From an uncultured Eubacteriales bacterium (GTDB lineage: Bacteria > Bacillota > Clostridia > Christensenellales > CAG-314), in contig CARAIG010000003.1 of the NCBI GenBank assembly GCA_948938605.1, positions 1-20,608 of the forward strand: a stretch of DNA of 20,608 nucleotides, given 5' to 3'. This document shows positions 8,177 to 15,114 of this stretch, in pieces. Position numbers and translations under genes: made by a program. The notes under the pieces were generated by a model. The model made no database searches, was not told where the DNA came from, and saw nothing but the letters and a program-made list of their open reading frames with translations. Numbering within the stretch: position 1 is the first letter of the stretch; every line of letters begins with the position of its first letter.

Positions 8177-9103
8177 ATGAAAGTAGTATTTTTAGGTACT
8201 CCCGATTTCGGTGTGCCGGCATTAAGTTTAATAGCGCAAAAGCACCAAGTCGTCGCTTGCGTTTGCCAGCCCGATAAAGTAGGCGCACGCGGTAAAACCG
8301 AGTTTTGTCCAGTTAAAAAGTTTGCGCTAAGCCGCGGTATTCCCCTTTATCAATTCGAAAAAATTTCCCGCGACGGCGTCGAAACGTTGTCTTCGCTTAA
8401 ACCCGACATAATGGTGACGGCTGCATACGGGCAAATTTTGTCTCAACAAATTATAGATATTGCGCCGCACGGCATAATTAACATTCACGGTTCACTGCTG
8501 CCCGAACTACGCGGAGCGGCCCCTATCCAATACGCAGTACTTTTAGGACTTAAAACAACAGGTATAACAATACTCAATACCGTACGCAAGGTGGACGCAG
8601 GCGATATTATATTGCAAAAACAGTTGGACATACTTCCTTACGAAACAAACGGCGAACTGTTTACGCGTATGGCTGACTTGGGCGCACAAGCGGTTATCGA
8701 AGCGTTGGACTTAATCGAGCAGGGGCAAGCAGTATACACTCCGCAAGACGAAGACAAGGCAACGTTCAGCGGAAAAATAACTGCCGAGCAGGAACAAATT
8801 GATTGGAACAAACCCGTCGAAGAACTGATTAACCTTGTCCGCGCGTTAAATCCCAGTCCGTCCGCTTGGACGCTATGGCAAGGTAAACGTCTTAAAATTT
8901 ACGCTTTACGTCCTTGCGAACAATCGTTTGAAGGGCTTGCCGGGCAAGTGGTGGAAGTTACAAAAAAACGTCTTGCGGTAATGTGCGGCGACGGTAAAGC
9001 GGTAAACGTTACGGAATTGCAAGCGGAAAACGCAAAACGTATGGATATTGCAAGTTTTCTTAACGGGCGCAAGTTTACCGTCGGCGAAATTTTGGGTGAG
9101 TAA
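8177..9103 (+). CDS. fmt: Methionyl-tRNA formyltransferase
   Basis: Fmt transfers a formyl group from 10-formyltetrahydrofolate to Met-tRNAfMet for translation initiation. The 308-residue protein starts MKVVFLGTPDFGVP and contains the catalytic triad Asn102, His104 and Asp140. These lie within INIHGSLLPELRGAAPIQ (the folate-site SLLPxxRG motif) and KVDAGDI. A C-terminal tRNA-binding domain starts near 205, with LVRALNPSPSAWT. The ribosome-binding site AAAGGA (8163-8168) overlaps the def stop. The stop codon shares one base with the rsmB start codon (TAATG at 9101-9105). Confidence 0.97.
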   Translation: MKVVFLGTPDFGVPALSLIAQKHQVVACVCQPDKVGARGKTEFCPVKKFALSRGIPLYQFEKISRDGVETLSSLKPDIMVTAAYGQILSQQIIDIAPHGIINIHGSLLPELRGAAPIQYAVLLGLKTTGITILNTVRKVDAGDIILQKQLDILPYETNGELFTRMADLGAQAVIEALDLIEQGQAVYTPQDEDKATFSGKITAEQEQIDWNKPVEELINLVRALNPSPSAWTLWQGKRLKIYALRPCEQSFEGLAGQVVEVTKKRLAVMCGDGKAVNVTELQAENAKRMDIASFLNGRKFTVGEILGE

Positions 9104-10371
9104 TGAATGCCGCCTTTTTAAAAAGTTTCCAAACGTTAAGCGAAGTTTATGCAAACGGCGCGTTTTCGTCTATTGCTTTGAACCGTACGCTAAACAACTG
9201 TACTACTCACGACAAATCGTTAATAACAAAACTTGTTTACGGCGTGTTGGATAACGATATAAAACTGTCCTACATTATCGGCAAATATGTCCGCAAAATG
9301 CCCAAAGGCGAAGCGCTGATTTTGCTTAAAATAGGTGCGTACTGTCTTTCGGAACTGTCCATTCCGCCGTATGCGGTCGTCAACGATATTGCCGAACTTG
9401 CCAAAATAACGGGCGATAAATATGTTGTCGGCTTTGTTAACGCAACGCTTAAACGGCTGTCGCAGACGGTAAAAAGTTTTGACGATTATCCGCAAGACCC
9501 TGTCGAAAATATATCGGTTCGGTATTCGTATCCGCTGTGGGCGCTTAAAAAATTAGTTAAGGATTACGGCAAGGAACAGGCATTCGCCATTGCGTCGAAG
9601 CCGCCCGAACAAAGGTCTACGGTACGCTTTGTAAACGGCGTCGACAAATTAACCGTTGCCGACAAATACGGCGTAGAAGCGCAAATAACCCCCTTTGACG
9701 ACGCATTTTATATTTCGGGCGCACTTAAACAGGATAACGGCGACTACACAATGCAAAGTTTGTCTTCTATGTGCATAGCGCGTATTTGTGCCGAAAAGTT
9801 GCAAAACGGCAAGTTTTTGGACTGTTGCGCGGCGCCGGGCGGCAAGTCGGTTTACGTCAAACAATTATGTCCCCAAGCAAGCGTTACAAGCTGCGACGTG
9901 CATTCGCATAGGGTGGAATTGATTAATGCCTACGCCGAACGTATGAAGGTAAGTTTGACTGCCGAATGTCGTGATATGACTGCTTACTGCGACGAATTTG
10001 CCAACGCATTTGACGTGGTGCTGTGCGATGTCCCTTGCAGCGGTTTCGGTGTGCTTAACACCCGCCCGGACATCAAACTTTTCCGCAAAAGCGAGGACTT
10101 GCCCGCCCTTATGAAATTGCAATACGGTATATTGTCCAATTGCAGCAATTACGTCAAAAAGGGCGGTTATCTCATCTATTCGACCTGCACCGTTTTCGAC
10201 AATGAAAACGGTCAAAATATCCGCAAGTTTTTAAAGGAGCACACCGACTTTAAATATTCGCAAATTCGTCTGCCGCAGTTCCCTAGTGCAAACGGACAAA
10301 GTTGTTATCAATTTTTACCGCACAAAGACAACGTTCAAGGTTTTTATGTTGCGGTGATGCAAAGAGTATAA
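9103..10371 (+). CDS. rsmB: 16S rRNA (cytosine(967)-C(5))-methyltransferase RsmB
   Basis: RsmB methylates C967 of 16S rRNA (E. coli numbering) using S-adenosylmethionine. The 422-residue product has an N-terminal NusB-like RNA-binding domain (about 1-125, LYGVLDN-type helix and PPYAVVNDIAELAK). The Rossmann methyltransferase domain carries the SAM motif FLDCCAAPGGKS near 238-249. Both catalytic cysteines of the RNA:m5C family are present: Cys312 in DVPCSGFG and Cys362 in STCTVFDNENG. It overlaps fmt by one base. The order fmt-rsmB-rlmN is conserved across Firmicutes. Confidence 0.96.
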   Translation: MNAAFLKSFQTLSEVYANGAFSSIALNRTLNNCTTHDKSLITKLVYGVLDNDIKLSYIIGKYVRKMPKGEALILLKIGAYCLSELSIPPYAVVNDIAELAKITGDKYVVGFVNATLKRLSQTVKSFDDYPQDPVENISVRYSYPLWALKKLVKDYGKEQAFAIASKPPEQRSTVRFVNGVDKLTVADKYGVEAQITPFDDAFYISGALKQDNGDYTMQSLSSMCIARICAEKLQNGKFLDCCAAPGGKSVYVKQLCPQASVTSCDVHSHRVELINAYAERMKVSLTAECRDMTAYCDEFANAFDVVLCDVPCSGFGVLNTRPDIKLFRKSEDLPALMKLQYGILSNCSNYVKKGGYLIYSTCTVFDNENGQNIRKFLKEHTDFKYSQIRLPQFPSANGQSCYQFLPHKDNVQGFYVAVMQRV

Positions 10372-10374
10372 TAT

Positions 10375-11415
10375 ATGACCATTCTTCAAGATTTTACTTT
10401 ACCCGAACTTACCGAATACCTTACGGCAAACTATTCAGTTAAGCCTTACGTTGCCAAACAAATTTTCGGCTGGCTAAATAAGTCAGTTGACTTTGACGGA
10501 ATGACGAATATATCTAAACCGCTCCGTCAGCAATTAGCGGAAAATGCCGTAGCGGTGGCGGCAAGAATAGTCCAAACCCGCGTGTCTGTCGATGGTACGC
10601 AAAAATTCCTTTTTGAACTGAGTGACAAAAACGTAGTGGAAGGGGTGCTTATGAAGTATAAGTACGGCAACACTTTGTGCGTTTCCAGTCAAGTAGGGTG
10701 CCGTATGGGTTGTAAGTTTTGTGCAAGCACGTTGGAAGGGCTGGTACGCAATCTTACCGCGGGGGAAATATTGTCGCAGGTTCTGTCGGTAAACGCTTTG
10801 GGCGACGGTAGCAATCGGTACGTAACGAATATAGTGCTTATGGGCAGCGGCGAACCGTTGGATAACTTTGACAATGTCGTTAAGTTTTTACGTCTTGTAA
10901 CAAGCAAGGACGGTATCAATATTTCCGAACGCAACATTTCCTTGTCCACTTGCGGAATTGTACCAAAAATGCGCTTCCTTGCCGATATGGGTTTTTCGCT
11001 GAATTTAACGTTGAGTTTGCACAATGCCGATAACGCCGAACGGCAAGCAATAATGCCCGTAACCAACGCCTATTCGGTGGAAGAAGCAATTTCCGCTTGC
11101 CGTTATTATTTTGAAAAGACAGGTCGCAGGGTAATTATAGAGTACACGCTAATTGACCATCAAAACGATACCCGCGCACACGCCCTTAAACTTGCAAGTT
11201 TGCTGCGCGGAATGTCGGCGCACGTAAACGTTATAGCGTTAAATCCCGTTAAGGAAACGGGACTTAAAGGCACAAGCGAATCCAACGTAAAAAAGTTTAT
11301 ACAGCATTTAACCGATCTCGGCATATCCGCTACCCGCAGGCGTACTATGGGGCAGGATATCGAAGGCGCTTGCGGACAACTCCGCCGCAGATATTTAAAC
11401 GATAAACATGATTAA
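10375..11415 (+). CDS. rlmN: Dual-specificity 23S rRNA/tRNA adenine C2-methyltransferase RlmN
   Basis: RlmN is a radical-SAM enzyme that makes 2-methyladenosine at A2503 of 23S rRNA and at A37 of some tRNAs. The 346-residue protein has the cluster motif C109-RMG-C113-KF-C116. It also has the two further cysteines of the mechanism: Cys102 (counterpart of E. coli Cys118) and Cys333 in EGACGQLRRR (counterpart of Cys355). The SAM-binding GSGEPLDN is present. It starts 3 nt after the rsmB stop. Its last 8 nt overlap the rsgA start, although prpC and prkC usually lie between these genes in Firmicutes. Confidence 0.97.
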   Translation: MTILQDFTLPELTEYLTANYSVKPYVAKQIFGWLNKSVDFDGMTNISKPLRQQLAENAVAVAARIVQTRVSVDGTQKFLFELSDKNVVEGVLMKYKYGNTLCVSSQVGCRMGCKFCASTLEGLVRNLTAGEILSQVLSVNALGDGSNRYVTNIVLMGSGEPLDNFDNVVKFLRLVTSKDGINISERNISLSTCGIVPKMRFLADMGFSLNLTLSLHNADNAERQAIMPVTNAYSVEEAISACRYYFEKTGRRVIIEYTLIDHQNDTRAHALKLASLLRGMSAHVNVIALNPVKETGLKGTSESNVKKFIQHLTDLGISATRRRTMGQDIEGACGQLRRRYLNDKHD

Positions 11416-12280
11416 ACAAGGAATAGTAATCAAATCGGTAGGCGGTGTGTTTACCGTAATGGGCGACGACAATTTCAAAACGGTTTGTTATTCACCTAAA
11501 AAATTCCGCTACAAATCGGACGACGTAATTATTGGCGATATTGTGCGTTTTGATGTCTTAAAGCAAGGCAAAGGGGTAATTTGCGGCGTTATGCAACGCA
11601 AAAACAAATTAACCCGTCCTTGCGTTGCAAACGTTGATATATGTTTGATTGTAGTGGCGGCTGAGCCGCAGCCCGATTTTTATTTAGTAGACAAAGTGTT
11701 AATTAACTGTTTTCAGCAAGGTATCGAACCTGTAATCGTAGTAAATAAAACCGATTTGGGGACGGACGTTTACAATAAGGCATTGTCTAATTACGGCAAA
11801 ATTGCCGAAGTTATTGCTGTATGCGCAAACGACATAACGGCAAATAACCTTGCTAAGTATTTTACCGACGGCAAAGTCGTGTGTTTTGCGGGGCAGTCGG
11901 CTGTGGGTAAAACTTCGCTGCTCAATGCGTTATTGCCCCAAATCAACGGTGAAGTGGGAGGACTGTCGCAAAAGACCGGCAGGGGTATGCACACAACCCG
12001 ACACGCCACGCTAAACCATATTCTTGACGGTTTTGTGGTGGATACGTGCGGTTTTTCCTTGTTGGACATTAAGGACGTTAAGTCGAGCGAATTAAGGTTG
12101 TATTTGGACGACTTTGTTAATGTTTCGCGCAATTGTAAGTACCCTTCGTGTACGCATACGGTCGAGCCCGATTGCGCTGTAAAACACGCCGTCGAATGCG
12201 GCGAACTCAACGCCGAGCGGTACAAACGTTATTGTGAAGAATACAACGAACTTGTCGAATTTGAAAAAAATCAATATTAA
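11408..12280 (+). CDS. rsgA: Ribosome small-subunit-dependent GTPase RsgA
   Basis: RsgA is a circularly permuted GTPase that checks late maturation of the 30S subunit. The 290-residue protein has an N-terminal OB-fold (about 1-70). Its GTPase motifs come in the permuted order: G4 NKTD at 113-116, G1 GQSAVGKTS at 162-170, G2 region GRGMHTTRH at 191-199 and G3 DTCG at 212-215. A C-terminal zinc knuckle follows with Cys243, Cys248, His250 and Cys256. G3 is usually DTPG in this family, so the cysteine at 214 is unusual. The start overlaps rlmN by 8 nt. B. subtilis calls this gene cpgA and has prpC and prkC immediately upstream. Confidence 0.97.
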   Translation: MIKQGIVIKSVGGVFTVMGDDNFKTVCYSPKKFRYKSDDVIIGDIVRFDVLKQGKGVICGVMQRKNKLTRPCVANVDICLIVVAAEPQPDFYLVDKVLINCFQQGIEPVIVVNKTDLGTDVYNKALSNYGKIAEVIAVCANDITANNLAKYFTDGKVVCFAGQSAVGKTSLLNALLPQINGEVGGLSQKTGRGMHTTRHATLNHILDGFVVDTCGFSLLDIKDVKSSELRLYLDDFVNVSRNCKYPSCTHTVEPDCAVKHAVECGELNAERYKRYCEEYNELVEFEKNQY

Positions 12281-12320
12281 TTAGGCAAATTTTAACAAAA
12301 TCGGCAGTAAACATACAAAA

Positions 12321-12341
12321 AGGCAAGTCGTGCCTACTTGC
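12321..12341 (+). repeat. Two mutually exclusive hairpins before the rpe promoter
   Basis: AGGCA (12321-12325) can pair with TGCCT (12331-12335). Alternatively, GCAAGT (12323-12328) can pair with ACTTGC (12336-12341). The stems share bases and cannot form together. The second overlaps the -35 box of the rpe promoter. Only a broken T-run (ATTGTTG) follows, so any terminator role for rsgA would be weak. Confidence 0.4.
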
Positions 12342-12367
12342 GTATTGTTGTAATAGTGTGATATAAT
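12338..12367 (+). promoter_or_regulatory. Promoter of rpe
   Basis: TTGCGT (12338-12343) and a perfect TATAAT (12362-12367) are 18 bases apart. TG at 12359-12360 gives an extended -10 element. The predicted start is near 12374, leaving a leader of about 150 nt before the rpe start codon. Confidence 0.7.
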
Positions 12368-12373
12368 AAAAAT

Positions 12374-12525
12374 ATACTTTAAATAACGTAAACGGCAATT
12401 TTCTGTATGAATGCTGGCTTGTGCGTGTACAGTATATATTGCAGCGGCAAAAAACTTTTTCGCGTATTTCCATTTGCCGCCGCATTGGGCGAAAACGCGT
12501 CAAATTAATTTGTTTAGGAGTAGAT
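12374..12525 (+). promoter_or_regulatory. Structured 5' leader of rpe, candidate pseudoknot
   Basis: The leader contains GCGGCAAA (12444-12451) pairing perfectly with TTTGCCGC (12473-12480). Within that loop, TTTTCGC (12457-12463) is complementary to the downstream GCGAAAA (12489-12495). The two helices cross in H-type pseudoknot order with loops of 5, 9 and 8 nt. The ribosome-binding site AGGAG (12516-12520) follows 20 nt later. An earlier CGGCAA (12393-12398) could compete for the first stem. I recognise no known riboswitch class, and the structure is inferred by hand. Confidence 0.4.
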
Positions 12526-13170
12526 ATGAGAAAGATTTTTGTAAGCCCATCAATTCTTTCCGCAGATTTCGCGCGGCTTGAACAGGAATGCAAGTCGTTG
12601 GAAAAAAGTGGCGCCGACTGGATTCATTGCGACGTTATGGACGGAAATTTTGTGCCGAATATATCTATCGGTATTCCGGTAATAAACAGTATCCGCAAGT
12701 GCGTTGTTATTCCGTTGGACGTACACTTAATGGTTGACGAGCCTATCCGCTACGTAAAGCAGTTTGCCGAAGCGGGTGCAAATATTATCACATTCCACAT
12801 CGAAGCGACAACGCAAGCGGAAAAAACCGCAAATGCAATACGCGCTTGCGGCAAAAAAGTCGGTATTTCCGTTAAACCCGATACGCCTGTTGAAGACTTG
12901 CTTCCGTACAAGGGCTTATTCGATATGGTACTTATTATGTCGGTCGAACCGGGGTTCGGCGGACAAAAGTTTATTTCTTCGAGCGTTGACAAAATTAAGC
13001 GCGCAAGGGAATTGTTCCCCGACGTACTAATCGAAGTGGACGGCGGAATAAACCAAAACACCGTATCCGAAGTAATCTCTGCGGGTGCGGACGTGATTGT
13101 TGCGGGCAATGCGGTTATGCTTGCTAAAAACCGTAAAGAAGCAATCGAATCATTGCGCAATCTCCGTTGA
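12526..13170 (+). CDS. rpe: Ribulose-phosphate 3-epimerase
   Basis: Rpe interconverts ribulose 5-phosphate and xylulose 5-phosphate in the pentose phosphate pathway. The 214-residue TIM-barrel protein begins MRKIFVSPSILSADFARL. It shows the metal ligands His34 and Asp36 (WIHCDVMDG), His67 (DVHLMV) and Asp172 (EVDGGI), plus the flexible loop MSVEPGFGGQKF. The ATG at 12526 has AGGAG at 12516-12520 and fits the family. The frame stays open 35 codons upstream into the leader, but that extension does not resemble Rpe and lacks a start signal. It follows rsgA as in B. subtilis, but thiN, the usual next gene, is absent. Confidence 0.97.
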   Translation: MRKIFVSPSILSADFARLEQECKSLEKSGADWIHCDVMDGNFVPNISIGIPVINSIRKCVVIPLDVHLMVDEPIRYVKQFAEAGANIITFHIEATTQAEKTANAIRACGKKVGISVKPDTPVEDLLPYKGLFDMVLIMSVEPGFGGQKFISSSVDKIKRARELFPDVLIEVDGGINQNTVSEVISAGADVIVAGNAVMLAKNRKEAIESLRNLR

Positions 13171-13178
13171 TTATAACT

Positions 13179-13271
13179 CTATTTTTTGCCTATTACTAAC
13201 TTGCCGAGTAACAGTTTAAGTATACTGCCTAATGCAGCGGGTAATTTGATGCAACAAATTTTGTTTTTCAT
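13179..13271 (-). CDS. spoVM: Stage V sporulation protein SpoVM (small)
   Basis: SpoVM is a tiny amphipathic peptide that recognises the convex forespore membrane and anchors the coat ATPase SpoIVA, so it is needed for cortex and coat assembly. This 30-residue ORF contains IKLPAALGSILKLLLG, which lines up without gaps against IKLPKFLGGIVRAMLG of B. subtilis SpoVM (26 aa, from memory). The proline known to matter for curvature sensing is kept. The N-terminus is two residues longer and the basic tail ends GKK. The start has AAGG at 13282-13279, 7 nt upstream. Its place between rpe and rpmB matches the spoVM position in B. subtilis. Its stop lies 8 nt from the convergent rpe stop. The match was made by eye, and the gene is too short for many gene callers. 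Confidence 0.82.
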   Translation of the reverse strand: MKNKICCIKLPAALGSILKLLLGKLVIGKK

Positions 13272-13299
13272 AAACTCACCTTCAATCTGTTTTTGGTGT

Positions 13300-13307
13300 A
13301 GTATATG
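13300..13307 (-). promoter_or_regulatory. Possible sigma-E-like -10 element for spoVM
   Basis: The minus strand reads CATATACT, one mismatch from the mother-cell sigma-E -10 consensus CATACANT. It would give a transcript start near 13293 and a leader of about 20 nt carrying the ribosome-binding site. B. subtilis spoVM is expressed in the mother cell. No good sigma-E -35 element is visible at the expected distance, so the call is tentative. Confidence 0.35.
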
Positions 13308-13441
13308 CTAAAATCTGCGTTATTGTTACAAATTTTTTACAGTATATTCGTTAAGTAATTAATACATACGGTTATACTGTTTTGTTTTTGTAAAGTGTAC
13401 TTGCATTTATTAACTGAACATCGGTAAAATATTTAAAATAC

Positions 13442-13479
13442 ACAAAAACTTCCCGTTAATAGCAACGGGAAGTTTTTGT
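13442..13479. terminator. Bidirectional terminator between rpe/spoVM and the PAP2 gene
   Basis: A perfect 16-bp stem pairs ACAAAAACTTCCCGTT (13442-13457) with its complement (13464-13479) around the 6-base loop AATAGC. The A-run on one side and T-run on the other give a U-tract on either strand. It lies 88 nt downstream of the minus-strand PAP2 gene. It is also the first strong terminator reached by transcription leaving rpe. Confidence 0.85.
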
Positions 13480-13499
13480 ATTAATATTCTATTGATTAT

Positions 13500-13547
13500 T
13501 TTACCGCAAAACTTTACAGTGTTCTAATTTCACGTTGCTGCGGTAAA
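13500..13547 (-). repeat. Inverted repeat in the 3' flank of the PAP2 gene
   Basis: TTTACCGCA (13500-13508) and TGCGGTAAA (13539-13547) form a perfect 9-bp stem around a 30-nt loop. It sits between the PAP2 stop codon and the terminator. The function is unknown. Confidence 0.4.
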
Positions 13548-13567
13548 TGTGTAGCTAAGTACGGGCT

Positions 13568-14815
13568 TTAAGTAGTCGGTTCCATAAATACGTATCCGCC
13601 GTTTAACACGCACGCTAACGCAATCATACACAGCGCAAAAATTGCAACCCAAGCAACCGAAACGCAAATGCCTGCCGTTGACATTTTAAGTTTGTCGTAG
13701 CCGTCTTTACGCGCTCTTTTGCACGCAATGGCGGAAATGGGTAATCCCGCTAAACCGCAAACGAAACTGAGCGCAAACCCGATAGTTGCAAGCAAATTGC
13801 TTTTTTTGTCCGCATATGCAACAGTTGCGGTTGTTTCGGTATCCGACGGCTGTTCTTTTATCCAGCCCAGTTTTTTCCACAGTTTTTCGGCGTATTTAAA
13901 CAGCATAGGGTAAATTCCTATAATTAAAAACGCTATTATAGCATATCTGACGGTGCGGAACGAACTTTCGAACCAAAAGTTGTCTTTGTATCCTTTGTAA
14001 ATTGCGCCTACAATTCCTTTAAACGCAGCATTTAGTCCCAAGTACAATCCGCCGCCTATAAGCACGCGCAAAACAATCCGCCACCAAGCTTTGGTGTTTT
14101 CGAATTTGACGATTTTTTCTTCAAATATAACTCCGGCAATAAGTCCTAACAACAATCCGTATGCGGTAAAGTAATCGTCCGTCTTGCAGTAAAAAAATCC
14201 CGCAAGTCCTATGATTGCCATTCCGCCGTAAAGGAAATACTTGTTGGGAATTACTTTATACAGTAAGTCGATTAAAAATACTATGCCTACTCCAAGTATT
14301 AATCCGCATACAACGTCTGTCGGGTAATGTGCGCCCACATACGTACGGGAAAGCGCAACAAGTACGGGTACAACAATTGCAAGTGCTAGCAGCCACTTTT
14401 GTTTTTTATCCTTGTATGTAACCGCTGTGCCTAAATATGTCGAAGCCGAACCTGACGAATGTCCCGAAGGAAACGAGTAGCCGCTTACGTCGCGGAAGTT
14501 GTGTATGCCCGCTTCGCTGTCAAACGGACGTGTTCGGCAAACTATGTTTTTAATCATAGGGTTAATTACCGCGCCCGAAATCATCATAAACCCGATTCTT
14601 TCGCCGCGCCTTTTGTCAAGTCCCCAGTATATCAAACCGATAATACCTACAAGTACCGTTTCTTCGCCCAGCATTGACAAAAAGTTCATTAAGTAATACA
14701 AAAAGTAGTGTCCAAAACTGTCATTTCCGCCTACGCTTTGAAACCATATAATAAACGGGTTTTCAAACGGCAGCGACCAGGTATGTCCGATTGCCGCCGA
14801 CAATAAACTTAGCAT
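13568..14815 (-). CDS. PAP2-family membrane phosphatase with C-terminal DUF4190-like segment
   Basis: This is a 415-residue polytopic membrane protein of the phosphatidic acid phosphatase type 2 superfamily, whose members remove phosphate from lipid phosphates such as undecaprenyl pyrophosphate. All three motifs are present: K89-x6-RP97 (KNIVCRTRP), PSGH at 116-119, and SR156-157 through His163 to Asp167 (SRTYVGAHYPTD). More membrane helices follow to about 305. A polar linker (about 320-337) leads to a two-helix tail (about 340-403) that resembles DUF4190. The true substrate cannot be told. The start at 14815 is chosen because AAGGAG (14828-14823) lies 7 nt upstream. The frame extends 20 codons further without a start signal. 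The gene sits inside the normally conserved spoVM-rpmB interval, suggesting insertion here. Confidence 0.88.
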   Translation of the reverse strand: MLSLLSAAIGHTWSLPFENPFIIWFQSVGGNDSFGHYFLYYLMNFLSMLGEETVLVGIIGLIYWGLDKRRGERIGFMMISGAVINPMIKNIVCRTRPFDSEAGIHNFRDVSGYSFPSGHSSGSASTYLGTAVTYKDKKQKWLLALAIVVPVLVALSRTYVGAHYPTDVVCGLILGVGIVFLIDLLYKVIPNKYFLYGGMAIIGLAGFFYCKTDDYFTAYGLLLGLIAGVIFEEKIVKFENTKAWWRIVLRVLIGGGLYLGLNAAFKGIVGAIYKGYKDNFWFESSFRTVRYAIIAFLIIGIYPMLFKYAEKLWKKLGWIKEQPSDTETTATVAYADKKSNLLATIGFALSFVCGLAGLPISAIACKRARKDGYDKLKMSTAGICVSVAWVAIFALCMIALACVLNGGYVFMEPTT

Positions 14816-14854
14816 AACGTTGCTCCTTATATATATTAACTGTTTTAGTTTATC

Positions 14855-14883
14855 ATAATACCGTAATAATTGCAATAAGTAAA
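14855..14883 (-). promoter_or_regulatory. Promoter of the PAP2 gene
   Basis: On the minus strand TTTACT (14883-14878) and TATTAT (14860-14855) are separated by 17 bases. The predicted start is near 14848, about 33 nt before the ATG. The -35 box is only a moderate match. Confidence 0.5.
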
Positions 14884-15070
14884 TTCGCTTGTTTGTCGCC
14901 TTCGCAATATGTTCGGTATTGCATTTTTAAGTAAGTAATGCTAAAAAATCAAACTTTACGGCTAAATGTTTTGATAGGGCGATTTGTGCAAGTGCGGCAA
15001 AAGGTGTAATAACAACATTAAAATGTGTGCGGCAAGACTTATTGTTTCGGTAGTGCGGTAAAACGGCAAT

Positions 15071-15099
15071 AAAAAACCCCGAACATTGTGTTCGGGGTT
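15071..15099 (-). terminator. Terminator of rpmB
   Basis: AACCCCGAAC (15075-15084) and GTTCGGGGTT (15090-15099) form a perfect 10-bp, GC-rich stem around a 5-base loop. On the minus strand a TTTTTT run follows. It lies 15 nt after the rpmB stop codon. Confidence 0.9.
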
Positions 15100-15114
15100 A
15101 GATGCTAATTACAA

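Noticed and set aside
12407..12508. 33-codon ORF (MNAGLCVYS...) inside the rpe leader, as a possible leader peptide
   Set aside because: There is no Shine-Dalgarno sequence, no run of regulatory codons and no family resemblance. The leader is better explained by RNA structure.
12421..12525. N-terminal extension of Rpe by 35 codons from a GTG
   Set aside because: The extension does not resemble Rpe, has no ribosome-binding site, and the ATG at 12526 has a strong one and the family N-terminus.
14938..15009. 23-codon plus-strand ORF in the gap between the PAP2 gene and rpmB
   Set aside because: It has no ribosome-binding site and no recognisable similarity, and its length is expected by chance.
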